Source: a virus
Length of the DNA: 53,062 nt
Reading direction: 5' to 3' (one strand)
Virus record (IMG/VR): IMGVR_UViG_3300017989_000147
Coordinates: 1 to 53,062 of that record
The notes beneath the pieces were generated by a model. It was not told the DNA's origin and ran no database searches. It worked only from the letters and a program-made list of their open reading frames with translations. Made by a program: the position numbers and the translations under genes. Shown one piece after another: positions 27,369 to 35,557 of this stretch (position 1 is the first letter of the stretch; each line of letters starts with the position of its first letter).

Positions 27369-27577
27369 GTGATGTTCCTGCTTTTATAAATAGTTTTTCT
27401 GAAGGCAACTGGTGGGTTGTTCCTGCCTATGCCATGTTTGCTTACATTGTGGCAGGTCTTGATGCCTCTTTCTTCACAGAAGAATTCAAGTCCACTTGGC
27501 CTAAGCCTGTTCGCTTAGCTTGGGACTTTATTGCTAACAATATTGGCAAGAGTAGGAATGCTGGATCGGTAGATTAA
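27365..27577 (+). CDS. Small membrane protein of lysis cassette
   Basis: A 70-residue protein, start chosen at the ATGA junction with the amidase rather than at an upstream in-frame ATG (27308). One hydrophobic helix (WWVVPAYAMFAYIVAGLD, about 14-31) lies near the N terminus and is followed by an amphipathic C-terminal half. It is a candidate holin or antiholin because it lies between amidase and spanins. Not assigned to a known family. Confidence 0.65.
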   Translation: MSDVPAFINSFSEGNWWVVPAYAMFAYIVAGLDASFFTEEFKSTWPKPVRLAWDFIANNIGKSRNAGSVD

Positions 27578-27578
27578 A

Positions 27579-27797
27579 ATGTACACTTTCTTTTCATTCT
27601 TAGCATCTTTGGCAGCTGCATTCACAGTTGCAGTTCTTTATGGAAAAAGTGCTAAAGAAAGTGGAAAACAATCTGCTTTGATTGATATTCAGAAGGCAAG
27701 GAATAGGCGTGAGAAGATTGCTAAGCTCATCGAATCTGAGCCTGTTCACACTGATAGTGATTCTGTGGCTGACGCTTGGAGCAAGCTGTCACGGTAG
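27579..27797 (+). CDS. Inner-membrane spanin (Rz-like)
   Basis: A 72-residue protein: an N-terminal membrane anchor (FFSFLASLAAAFTVAVLYG) and a charged helical periplasmic part (QKARNRREKIAKLIES). It is short for an i-spanin, but a lipoprotein-like gene overlaps it in the +1 frame, the classic Rz/Rz1 arrangement. i- and o-spanins join inner and outer membrane and fuse them in the last step of lysis. Confidence 0.7.
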   Translation: MYTFFSFLASLAAAFTVAVLYGKSAKESGKQSALIDIQKARNRREKIAKLIESEPVHTDSDSVADAWSKLSR

Positions 27798-27972
27798 GTA
27801 TGCCACAGATTCCTCTTTTCCTCCTTGCTCTAAGGCAAGTGAAGAGGAATTGGAAGCAATCAGAAGTCTTGGTAGGGAAGAATCACAAATGGAAAGAGAT
27901 CAGTTGATTCTTGACTTCTTAGGCAGGTTAGCTCAATTTTGTAGAGCACACAATGCAAGGATTGGTATGTAG
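27709..27972 (+). CDS. Outer-membrane spanin lipoprotein (Rz1-like), overlapping frame
   Basis: An 87-residue frame, +1 relative to the i-spanin, started at GTG 27709 behind AAGGA with six-base spacing. It begins with two Arg, a hydrophobic stretch (LSLFTLIVILWLTLGAS) and Cys near residue 27; the residues before Cys (L-G-A-S) are not a perfect lipobox but fit a lipoprotein signal. The mature part is charged and helical and extends 175 bases past the i-spanin stop. An o-spanin implies a Gram-negative host. Confidence 0.65.
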   Translation: MRRLLSSSNLSLFTLIVILWLTLGASCHGRYATDSSFPPCSKASEEELEAIRSLGREESQMERDQLILDFLGRLAQFCRAHNARIGM

Positions 27973-28004
27973 CTTCGTCCCTAAAACGCTACCTAGGGCC
28001 GTGC

Positions 28005-28085
28005 AGAAGCCCCTCTAAGCGACTTTTTCTCAGAGCCTATAGGCTAGGCTAGGGGAAGAATCTAGGCGCTTAGAGGGGCTTTTTT
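28005..28085 (+). terminator. Terminator between convergent arms
   Basis: A perfect 14-bp inverted repeat, AGCCCCTCTAAGCG (28008-28021) and its complement (28067-28080), encloses a 45-base loop and is followed by six T (28080-28085) on the plus strand. The loop itself contains a 12-bp palindrome AGCCTATAGGCT (28034-28045). It closes the late operon. On the minus strand the stem is followed by TTCTGC, so it terminates mainly in one direction. Confidence 0.75.
28015..28061 (-). repeat. Noncoding element copy A (CCCTAGCCTA...AAAGTCGC)
   Basis: On the minus strand this reads CCCCTAGCCTA, 26 bases ending AAAAAGTCGC, then TTAGAGGGG. The copy near 36.16 kb has CCCTAGCCTA, 26 bases ending ATAAAGTCGC, then ATAGAGGCG. 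The equal 26-base spacing shows common origin. It lies inside the loop and stem of the terminator. Confidence 0.6.
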
Positions 28086-28088
28086 GTT

Positions 28089-28229
28089 TCAATCAGAAAG
28101 GCAGTATTCTGCGCCAAAGCTAGCAGTTAGGCATAATCTCTCTGTGGTTCCTGCACAAAATCCTATTAGCATTGCTATGACTAATGTAGTCAACGCAAGA
28201 AAGATCAAGTTTAGATAATCGTTGTTCAT
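28089..28229 (-). CDS. Tiny membrane protein after ligase
   Basis: A 46-residue frame that begins at an ATGA overlap with the ligase stop, with AGAAG five bases upstream. Residues 5-27 are hydrophobic (YLNLIFLALTTLVIAMLIGF), followed by a short Cys-containing tail (CLTASFGAEYC). It is the last gene of the minus-strand replication operon. No family recognised. Confidence 0.6.
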   Translation of the reverse strand: MNNDYLNLIFLALTTLVIAMLIGFCAGTTERLCLTASFGAEYCLSD

Positions 28230-29281
28230 ATGTCTTCTCTGAATCTAATTGCCACAGGGTGGAATGGTACTCCATCTGCAGTCATGTTAGCATATTCAAC
28301 TGTGACCAACTGGCCAATATAGTCGTGCTTATTATTGAGAATTTTAGTCTTCTCTGGAATTGTTCCTGGAGCAGAAACTCTGAACTTTGATCTTTTGCCA
28401 GTATCGCAAACTAAAATGCCCCAACCATCTGATGATTCAATTACATCCAAAACTTTGAATTCTGAATCAAGAAATTTCTTTACTTTAATCAGACCTTTTG
28501 ATCTTGCACCAACTTCATATTTTGCATTTTTGTCTCTTAGGATAAGCCCTTCATATCCTGCATAAATAGAACTTTGTAACATGTGTGTAACATGCTCAGC
28601 TGATATTGTTTTGTCTGTTGGTGCCATTCTTGCATTTTCACCAAGATTCATATTCTTGATTCTATTATATCTTTCATAATATGGTTCTGTTTTAGATACC
28701 AAATCATAAACGACATATTCAATTTTCTTTGTATTTATTTGCTTCCTTTTAACCCATGAGCTAATTCGCTGCAGACTTTCTCCGTGGCAATATAGCTCTC
28801 CATCTAGTGTAGCATTAAATGGTATATGCATACTTGATGTAATGTGATCTATAGTGGTGATCTCTTTGCCTTGCCTAGAATAAGCAACTATTCCATCTTG
28901 CGTTCTTCTCATAAGACACCTATGGCCATCATACTTATTTTGGCACCACATGTTCTCCCAGTTTATATTTTTGATTTGATCAAATCTCTTAGCAAGCATA
29001 GGCCTGTAAAAACCAAGAGTGTTCTGACCAGCCTCTGCTATAGCTTGATCAACTGTATACCTATATCCAGAATCAATCTTGGCATTTACTCTTGAGTCTC
29101 TTCTTAGCTCAAGTTGTTCATCAATTGGTCTACCAGACTCATTCTCTTCTACACTTTCATACTGAGTCTGTATTGCACCATTAAGCCAACCATAGTCAAT
29201 TATTAGCTCTGCTGTCGGGTATTCAATATCAATTGACCAATACCTAATACCATCTTTAGTTTTCTTGAAAAGCTCAATCAT
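28226..29281 (-). CDS. ATP-dependent DNA ligase
   Basis: A 351-residue enzyme. Nucleotidyl-transfer motifs: I, CQNKYDGHRC with Lys116; III, TLDGELYCHG near 160; IV, YEGLILRD near 245; V, KGLIKVKKF near 262; then an OB domain to the C terminus. The first ~90 residues (IRYWSIDIEYPTAELIIDYG) resemble a WGR-like nick-recognition module, an uncommon extension for a phage ligase. It seals nicks during replication and recombination. It overlaps the polymerase gene by eight bases. Confidence 0.9.
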   Translation of the reverse strand: MIELFKKTKDGIRYWSIDIEYPTAELIIDYGWLNGAIQTQYESVEENESGRPIDEQLELRRDSRVNAKIDSGYRYTVDQAIAEAGQNTLGFYRPMLAKRFDQIKNINWENMWCQNKYDGHRCLMRRTQDGIVAYSRQGKEITTIDHITSSMHIPFNATLDGELYCHGESLQRISSWVKRKQINTKKIEYVVYDLVSKTEPYYERYNRIKNMNLGENARMAPTDKTISAEHVTHMLQSSIYAGYEGLILRDKNAKYEVGARSKGLIKVKKFLDSEFKVLDVIESSDGWGILVCDTGKRSKFRVSAPGTIPEKTKILNNKHDYIGQLVTVEYANMTADGVPFHPVAIRFREDI

Positions 29282-32081
29282 CCTTTGCCCACTCCCAAAG
29301 GTTAATTATATTCTTAATTTTGATTCTACGCCAATGGCTGTCAATTATGCCGAATACTAAATACCAGTCATGATCAACTTTACCATTTTCTGCTATATTT
29401 CTACCTAGCCTTTCATAATCAAAACGACCAATTGTACAACTAATTGATTCTGTATCATCCTCCAGTGTTAAGTTAAGATAAAGAGTATCATTTTCAATGA
29501 TGTCTCCACCTCTCTTAACTACAAGCTGATATTCATTCAGATCTCTCAAGTTTCTATCTGCAAGCCTGCCTATAAATAGATACTCACCCTGATCCCTGAT
29601 GTCACAGATTTCAGATATTTTCCCATTCAATCCAAACTTCATTGGGTTTTCATATATATCACCCCAATAATGCTTAGCAGGAAATAATATATTGAAAGGA
29701 GTTTGAGGGTTGAGAAGCATATCAACCATCTTGGGAGTAAGGTTCCCATTCTTTCTTCTTTTGATTATATCAACTGCTTTCTTTGGGCCAATACCCTTAA
29801 TATTGGTTAAGCCTCCTATCAGCTTACCATCGTGTATTTCCCATCTTTCTGTAGATTCATCAGGATCTATTGCAACATAATCAATACCTTCATTCTTTAC
29901 CATTTCTCTAAGAATGCGTATTGCAGATTGCTCACTTCTAGCATTGTTCATGTTAGCAGCACAGAACTCTAATGGGTAGTATGTCTTAGCCCAAGCAGTC
30001 CAGTAAGAAATCAAAGCATAGCTAACAGCATGACTTTTATTGAATCCCCAAGATCCAAAAGTCATCATGTTACTCCATACATGCTCTGCTTCTCTTGGGT
30101 CTATTCCTTGTGATGCAGTGCCTTCCATAAACTTGTCTTTATACTTGTTAAAGAACTCTTCACCAAGAGACTTGGATGCTGCCTTACGAAGATCACTAAC
30201 ATCTTCCCATGACATCATTCCATATTCCCTGGCAATTCTCATCAGCTGCTCTTGATAGATGATAATTCCATAAGTGTCTTTTGTAGTATTTATTACACTA
30301 GGATGCTCACTAAGGTATTCAACCTCTTCGACACCAATCCTTCTTTTGATATACAAATTAGCACCACCAGACTGTAAAGGCCCAGGTCTAGCTAGTGATG
30401 TAATTGCAGCAATATCATTAAATTCTGTACAACCCATTTCACGGGTAACTGCTTGTAGAGCATATCCTTCAAATTGAAATACTCCAAATAAGCGCATATC
30501 ATTTAGAGTCTTGTATACATTCTCATCCTCAAGATCAAGATTGTAATAATCAGAATAGTGCATACCAGCACGATCAGCTACTTCCTGTAGAATAGACAAA
30601 GTACGAAGACCAAGGCAATCAATCTTAAGCAGATTCAATCCTTCTGCTTCGTGCTTGTCTAACATGATTACATTCTCACGAGTATTTACTCCACAGTAAT
30701 CTGTGAGAGGATCATTACAAACAATGATGCCTGCAGCATGTGTACCAGTATGGGATGCGTGATTCTCAACCTTTTCAACAAGGCGCATGCTTGGATACCT
30801 CTCAACAAAGTCTTTACCAACTTCAGTTGTATCAAAGGTATCTGTGATGCACATAGCAGCCCGAGCATCACCACCACTTCTTTCAATAATTGCTCCCTTA
30901 ACATCCTCGCAATCAGCAAAAGGAATACTAAGATTTTTGCCGAAGATGCCTATTGCTGACTTAGGCTTTAGTCTTGATATTGTAGCAATATGAGCAACTC
31001 TATCTTGTCCATATTTATTGGCAAGATATTTGACTACTTTGTTTCTGCTAACATCAGGGAAATCAATATCAATATCTGGCAAGTCTGCACGATTGATATC
31101 AATAAATCTTTCAAAGATGAGATCGTACTTGATCGGATCAATCTCTGTAATATCAAGAAGATAGCAAATCAGAGATCCTGCACTTGATCCTCTACTTGGA
31201 CCAACAAACATTGTCTCTTTTGCATACTTGATCATATCAGAAACAATGAGAAAGTAATCAAGATAATTCTTCTCTTTGATGAGTCTGACTTCTTTCTCAA
31301 ATCTCTCTTTGTAAACAGGGTCTTCTAAATCAATTCCCTTCTTCTTTGCACCGTTCTTACATAGCAGATCAAAATTAGCCAAGCCTTTATATTTGACCAT
31401 ATCTGATTTGATAAACTCAACATCACATTGGTCAGCAATCTTGTATGTATTTTCTATGGCCTCCCTGCTACCACAGATTGCCAGATGCTCATCTTCTGAC
31501 AAAATATATTCAGGATAAGTTTGTCCACTTCTTTGAGAGCCAGACAAAAGCTGATATGTTCTTCTATCATTTGGGTGGATATACTTATTACAAGATATTG
31601 CTACTTTTGGTATATCAGTATTGAGCAAGACCTTTGCTGATGTTTTAGGACTAATGCCTATGTAATCAACTCTATCAGGAAATTGAATGTCTTCAGCAAT
31701 TACAATTATATTATCAGATAAATCACTTACATCAGTAATTTCAATAAATGGATGATAATAAAAATTTGAATATGCTTTCTTTACAAGTTTGTATGTTTCT
31801 ATTAGGCCATCTCTATTTTTGGCAATAAAGATGTAAACAGGCCCCCACATCTTTACTCTTTTGCCTTCAGTTTCTACCCATTCTCTTGGCTTTGTAACCA
31901 TAAGCCTTACACCAAGAATAGGTTTGATGCCCTTCTCTTTGCATAATTTGTAATGCTGATAATGACCAAAGGTGGAATTCTGATCTGCAATACCAATAGC
32001 AGACCCACCGGTATTTACAATATCCTTAATGTGTGCAAATGTATCGAATGAATATTCAGTTCTTAATGCTAAATTTATCAC
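29274..32081 (-). CDS. dnaE: DNA polymerase III alpha (DnaE-type) with decayed PHP domain
   Basis: About 935 residues from the GTG that overlaps the exonuclease stop (GTGA, with GAGGG upstream; an ATG at 32108 is the alternative). Order: PHP domain (EYSFDTFAHI, GIKPILGVRL), C-family palm with GPSRGSSAGSL and the catalytic LPDIDIDFPD and LLKIDCLGLRTL, fingers, helix-hairpin-helix (LTNIKGIGPKKAVDII) and a C-terminal OB-like region. The usual HSDYSL and TDHGN metal motifs of the PHP domain are RTEYSF and ADQNS, so PHP nuclease activity is probably lost. It is shorter than host DnaE (about 1160). Confidence 0.92.
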   Translation of the reverse strand: MINLALRTEYSFDTFAHIKDIVNTGGSAIGIADQNSTFGHYQHYKLCKEKGIKPILGVRLMVTKPREWVETEGKRVKMWGPVYIFIAKNRDGLIETYKLVKKAYSNFYYHPFIEITDVSDLSDNIIVIAEDIQFPDRVDYIGISPKTSAKVLLNTDIPKVAISCNKYIHPNDRRTYQLLSGSQRSGQTYPEYILSEDEHLAICGSREAIENTYKIADQCDVEFIKSDMVKYKGLANFDLLCKNGAKKKGIDLEDPVYKERFEKEVRLIKEKNYLDYFLIVSDMIKYAKETMFVGPSRGSSAGSLICYLLDITEIDPIKYDLIFERFIDINRADLPDIDIDFPDVSRNKVVKYLANKYGQDRVAHIATISRLKPKSAIGIFGKNLSIPFADCEDVKGAIIERSGGDARAAMCITDTFDTTEVGKDFVERYPSMRLVEKVENHASHTGTHAAGIIVCNDPLTDYCGVNTRENVIMLDKHEAEGLNLLKIDCLGLRTLSILQEVADRAGMHYSDYYNLDLEDENVYKTLNDMRLFGVFQFEGYALQAVTREMGCTEFNDIAAITSLARPGPLQSGGANLYIKRRIGVEEVEYLSEHPSVINTTKDTYGIIIYQEQLMRIAREYGMMSWEDVSDLRKAASKSLGEEFFNKYKDKFMEGTASQGIDPREAEHVWSNMMTFGSWGFNKSHAVSYALISYWTAWAKTYYPLEFCAANMNNARSEQSAIRILREMVKNEGIDYVAIDPDESTERWEIHDGKLIGGLTNIKGIGPKKAVDIIKRRKNGNLTPKMVDMLLNPQTPFNILFPAKHYWGDIYENPMKFGLNGKISEICDIRDQGEYLFIGRLADRNLRDLNEYQLVVKRGGDIIENDTLYLNLTLEDDTESISCTIGRFDYERLGRNIAENGKVDHDWYLVFGIIDSHWRRIKIKNIINLWEWAKDD

Positions 32082-32635
32082 AGAGCATATCCCTCTTCCA
32101 TAAGCCATTTATAGCATGTGACTAAAGCCATGGTATCTTCCTTAGCACGATGAGCACCATCATGCGGATGGCCTGTAGCCTTTGTGTGAAGATCACTTAG
32201 CTTTAATCTATGGTGCTCAATTGGGAGACTCAACTCTACTGTGCACTTCTGAATTCTTGGCCAAGGGAATTTAGTCTCACACTCAATTCTTGCCAATTCA
32301 GTCCATACCATTCCAACATCGAATGAAGTGTTGTGTCCTACCAAGACATCAACTCCAGTCATAAATTCAGCCATCTTGGGATACAAGCTGATAAATGTTG
32401 GGGCATCAGCAATCATTTCATTTGTTATGTTTGTGATCTTAGTTATAACTGGATCTAAAGGCATACTCTTTGGACGCATAAAGCTATTAAATTCATCTAC
32501 AAAATTGAATTCATTATTCTCATCAAGAGAGAGTTTAACCATATACAACTCAATAATTTCAGGCTGTAAATTGAGGTTAACTTCTTCAGGCTTTAAAAGG
32601 CCTGTTGTCTCTGTATCAAAGAATACATATATCAC
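32078..32635 (-). CDS. DnaQ-like 3'-5' exonuclease (DEDDh)
   Basis: A 185-residue protein, GTG start in a GTGA overlap. DEDDh residues: Asp7 and Glu9 in FFDTETTG, Asp in VGHNTSFDVG near 105, and His/Asp in HDGAHRAKEDTMAL near 165. It is the probable proofreading partner of the adjacent DnaE-type polymerase, as epsilon is for alpha, and is translationally coupled to it. Confidence 0.92.
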   Translation of the reverse strand: MIYVFFDTETTGLLKPEEVNLNLQPEIIELYMVKLSLDENNEFNFVDEFNSFMRPKSMPLDPVITKITNITNEMIADAPTFISLYPKMAEFMTGVDVLVGHNTSFDVGMVWTELARIECETKFPWPRIQKCTVELSLPIEHHRLKLSDLHTKATGHPHDGAHRAKEDTMALVTCYKWLMEEGYAL

Positions 32636-33126
32636 AGTTCTATCTTTTCCAGTTGTGTGAGGATTGCTAAGTTTCTATCAACGATGCCTATTGCTACAGA
32701 ACCAATAAGCTCAAGTTCCCAATTCCCTGTATTGTAATATTCAGTTTTTAGCAAAGTTTCAAAAGTATCAAGTGCAACTGCTCTCCTATGAGTCAAATCG
32801 TGCCAAGCAATTTCAGACTTGTAATGTGGAACGCAAATATTAATTAGACCACCAACTGTTAAGACACGTTGGCATTCTTTGATGAAAAAGATAGGATTGG
32901 CCAAATGCTCAATCACATGGTATGCATGAATTGTGCTTACACTACCATCATCAAATGGAATTGGATCAACATCAGCATTGTATTCTGGAAGATCCAGATT
33001 TACAGATCCTTTTATTACATCATTACCACTTCCAATATTTAGAACGATGCCATCATTATGCCATTGCTTAAATTGAGGAAGTTCTCTTTTCATCCCTAGT
33101 CTGAACAGCTGCTCTATCAAGATCAA
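32632..33126 (-). CDS. SAM-dependent methyltransferase, class I
   Basis: Up to 164 residues, TTG start near AAAGGAAC; an in-frame ATG at 33093 is possible. The SAM loop is VLNIGSGNDVI with an acidic strand end (VNLDLPEYNADVD), then IPFDDGSVSTIHAYHVIEHLANP and CQRVLTVGGLINICVPHY, as in Methyltransf_11 proteins. The target is unknown; location among nucleotide genes leaves a nucleotide or small-molecule target open, but no DNA base-flipping motif is visible. Confidence 0.8.
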   Translation of the reverse strand: MILIEQLFRLGMKRELPQFKQWHNDGIVLNIGSGNDVIKGSVNLDLPEYNADVDPIPFDDGSVSTIHAYHVIEHLANPIFFIKECQRVLTVGGLINICVPHYKSEIAWHDLTHRRAVALDTFETLLKTEYYNTGNWELELIGSVAIGIVDRNLAILTQLEKIEL

Positions 33127-33394
33127 GTTCCTTTAGCATTTGTGCGTACACAGATACATCATCAAGAGAGTCCTGATGACCACCATTATCGAAGTTTGCT
33201 ATGTAACGAGTGATTTTGTCAAGTATATGGAATAAAACAGCAATCCGGTTAAAATCACTAGCACAAGAAAGGTGAATACCATTAGGGAACATAACCTCTA
33301 TGATAGCACCGAAGTTCTTGTAATTGTCCCCATACTCTTCATTTCTTTGCCTATAGAGTTCCGACAGTACAAATAGCGATTCATCCGGCCTCAA
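33068..33394 (-). CDS. DUF6378/MazG-like small protein
   Basis: About 108 residues from a TTG in a TTGA junction (GGGAG six bases upstream; an ATG at 33415 is the alternative). The pattern YRQRNEEYGDNYKNFGAI near residue 13 and the later HILDKITRY and SLDDVSVYAQMLKEL resemble the small helical phage proteins grouped near MazG-type nucleotide hydrolases (DUF6378). It may act on nucleotides, which fits the neighbours. It overlaps the methyltransferase gene by 59 bases. Confidence 0.6.
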   Translation of the reverse strand: MRPDESLFVLSELYRQRNEEYGDNYKNFGAIIEVMFPNGIHLSCASDFNRIAVLFHILDKITRYIANFDNGGHQDSLDDVSVYAQMLKELDLDRAAVQTRDEKRTSSI

Positions 33395-33831
33395 ATGTCT
33401 CTCCCTGCTTTGCATACATTGTAGCCATACTGATTCATTATATTACAAACTTCAGGGTGATCATCAATGACCATTTCAATCTCATAATTAAAAGTAAGAT
33501 TTGTAACTTCTGCTAATTTGTATTCAGCAGTAGGGGTCAAGTCACCTTCCTTCCTCATGAATAGACCATCAAACTTGACTTCTAAACGAGAAAGCAAAGC
33601 AATAGCAATATCTCGCCTAGCATCAGAGCGACTAGTCACAATCATGATCTTACGATTACCAGATCTAGCTCTCTTGACTAAATCAATAACATTTTGACGA
33701 GGAGGATCAAAGTGGCCTAAGTGATCATAAAGATCATAAACTCCAGATTTTTCAGCTTTCTTCTTTACTTGGTCTCGCCAGTCACAATCAGTAAGGGTGC
33801 CATCCAGATCTACAATCCAAGCCTTATCCAT
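33391..33831 (-). CDS. HAD-family phosphatase, PNK 3'-phosphatase-like
   Basis: 146 residues from ATG in a TGATG junction with ThyX. The HAD nucleophile motif VDLDGTLTD places Asp8 and Asp10; IMIVTSRSD is motif II (Ser/Thr), and MVIDDHPEV near 122 is the acidic motif. This is the small, capless HAD form seen in T4 Pnkp phosphatase domains. A separate P-loop kinase at 43939-44346 could be its functional partner (a split kinase/phosphatase), or it may act on nucleotides. Confidence 0.82.
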   Translation of the reverse strand: MDKAWIVDLDGTLTDCDWRDQVKKKAEKSGVYDLYDHLGHFDPPRQNVIDLVKRARSGNRKIMIVTSRSDARRDIAIALLSRLEVKFDGLFMRKEGDLTPTAEYKLAEVTNLTFNYEIEMVIDDHPEVCNIMNQYGYNVCKAGRDI

Positions 33832-34607
33832 CACATAGTTTCCCCGCCACGAGCCTCAGGATTGGCAGCATGTCTATTGCGCTCATGTTCATCACGGACA
33901 TTTCTCTTGACAGTATTCAATCTTTCCTGATCGCTATTGAGTGTGTACTTTTGGATTGGACACTCAGTGTATCTGGGGAAGCAGCACGTGCCATGATTAG
34001 CACAGAACACATTGATAAAGTCATCAGCCCAAGGATGTACTTCAATAATAGCAGCTTTCATCGCTCTGAATACATCTTGGTATTCACCCTGTGTTCTTGT
34101 GCACAGCCTAACTTCTGCCATCTGGTGAAGTGTACGCAAATTAAACTTGGCAATGATGTGAGTCTCAACATTTGTAGGAATCAAGCCACGAGCATCTTGT
34201 CTTTCCATTCCCTCTGAAATAAGCTGCTCATAAGCTCTGAATGATACTTCCATAGCAGTATCAAATTCTGCAATAACATCACCACCATATTTGTCTACTG
34301 AGGGTGATACCCAAAGATGATCACTAAGATCACCAGAGCGATGTGACTCTTGTGCATATGAGCCTTGTCGAGTCCTAACTAGCTGGTGTGTAAATGCTCT
34401 ACTTACATTGTTAATCTCAAAAACATAATCAACAAACTCCCAGCTTGATTTGATTGTGTCCCTCATATAAGAGAGTTGTTCCATTTGCCACTCAGGAGAT
34501 GCCTCTTTAATTTCCAGCAAAGACATCTTGCCTTGAAGCCTAGTGTTCTTTGTGTAAATCAAAAGTGCGAGAGCATCAGGAGTATAGTTGATTAGATTGA
34601 CTTCCAT
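33831..34607 (-). CDS. thyX: Flavin-dependent thymidylate synthase
   Basis: A 258-residue ThyX. The signature is at LVRTRQGSYAQESHR near residue 80, a variant of RHRxxSxxxxSxR with Thr in place of the second residue; NVETHIIAKFNLRTLHQMAEVRL near 150 is also typical. It makes dTMP from dUMP using FAD, NADPH and methylene-THF. It starts at the TAATG end of a flavoprotein gene, which suggests a linked redox or nucleotide role. Confidence 0.92.
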   Translation of the reverse strand: MEVNLINYTPDALALLIYTKNTRLQGKMSLLEIKEASPEWQMEQLSYMRDTIKSSWEFVDYVFEINNVSRAFTHQLVRTRQGSYAQESHRSGDLSDHLWVSPSVDKYGGDVIAEFDTAMEVSFRAYEQLISEGMERQDARGLIPTNVETHIIAKFNLRTLHQMAEVRLCTRTQGEYQDVFRAMKAAIIEVHPWADDFINVFCANHGTCCFPRYTECPIQKYTLNSDQERLNTVKRNVRDEHERNRHAANPEARGGETM

Positions 34608-35557
34608 TACAAGATCCTATCATACGGGTGAGTTGTTATCATTTTGTGAATCTGCTTTATGTCATTTACAACATCATCAAGAAGTATCTGACGCCAACAG
34701 GCAAATCTACCAAGGGAATACAAATTGCATTTCTTGGTCATTTCAAACAGTGCTAATTTCCTAGCATTATCATCTAATGAAATTATCTTTCCATTAATCT
34801 GCTTTATGCTTTTATCTAGTATTGTATAATCACCACTTGCTTCAACATCAAGACCAAAAGCTTGGAAAGCAACTTTCATAGATACATCAGAGCAAGGCTC
34901 ATCAATACTTTCAATTGTAAGTATATCGCCAGAAATGCTTGCCCTATATACATTCACAATTGGATCTGGAAAGTATATAGTGGTAAACATATTGAATTTT
35001 TTCAGCTTAATCCTGCGAACATATATGGTCTTAGACTCAGGAATGTTAGGCTGATAATCAACATCAATACCTGTGGCCTTCATATTCACAGATATGGGAA
35101 GTGTGCTTATAGTAGGCTCAAACCCAGTCTCATATGCACCACCATCACACTCAATATAATTTGGGGTTATACTTGTTACTTTTTGATCATATTTAATTCT
35201 ACCTTCAAGATTATTTAGCATGATGCTATGAAAATCATCAGGAGGTATAAATCTCAATTCTGGTTCTAAGTTCACTATGGATCTGCTGGATGCTACACCA
35301 GAGACCTTTCTTGAATAATTGATTATGTGTCTAGGAAGAACAGACTGTGTACAGTCATACGTCTGCTCATCCCATATGAATTTATCAACTATAATTCTTT
35401 TGAATTTTATTCCAGTCATCTCCTCAATTCTATTTGTTCTCATTCTTAGAAGTGCAAAATGATTCCTAGTTGGTTCAGGATTGCCTTCTAGTATGACTGA
35501 ATTGGGAAAATGTATAGCTGCTAAACACCCAGCCATACCTGCACCAATTATATACAT
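34607..35557 (-). CDS. FAD-dependent oxidoreductase-like flavoprotein
   Basis: A 316-residue protein with an N-terminal dinucleotide motif (MYIIGAGMAGCLAAIHFP, Gly5-x-Gly7-x-x-Gly10) and acidic strand end (VILEGNPEP). A second FAD-type region appears near the C terminus (CNLYSLGRFACWRQILLDD). The middle is diverged. The gene is sandwiched between ThyX and a DUF3846-like gene by TAATG junctions. Substrate unknown: it could reduce a cofactor for ThyX, modify a nucleotide or glycan, or resemble UDP-galactopyranose-mutase-like folds. Confidence 0.7.
   Translation of the reverse strand: MYIIGAGMAGCLAAIHFPNSVILEGNPEPTRNHFALLRMRTNRIEEMTGIKFKRIIVDKFIWDEQTYDCTQSVLPRHIINYSRKVSGVASSRSIVNLEPELRFIPPDDFHSIMLNNLEGRIKYDQKVTSITPNYIECDGGAYETGFEPTISTLPISVNMKATGIDVDYQPNIPESKTIYVRRIKLKKFNMFTTIYFPDPIVNVYRASISGDILTIESIDEPCSDVSMKVAFQAFGLDVEASGDYTILDKSIKQINGKIISLDDNARKLALFEMTKKCNLYSLGRFACWRQILLDDVVNDIKQIHKMITTHPYDRIL

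Noticed and set aside
27682-27708. TTG at 27682 as start of the o-spanin
   Set aside because: The GTG at 27709 has AAGGA at ideal spacing and gives a proper signal-peptide N terminus; the upstream start would bury the signal.
34607-35557. Thymidine hypermodification pathway based on flavoprotein plus P-loop kinase
   Set aside because: No ThyA-type hydroxymethylase or other core pathway genes are visible, so I kept only a cautious note.
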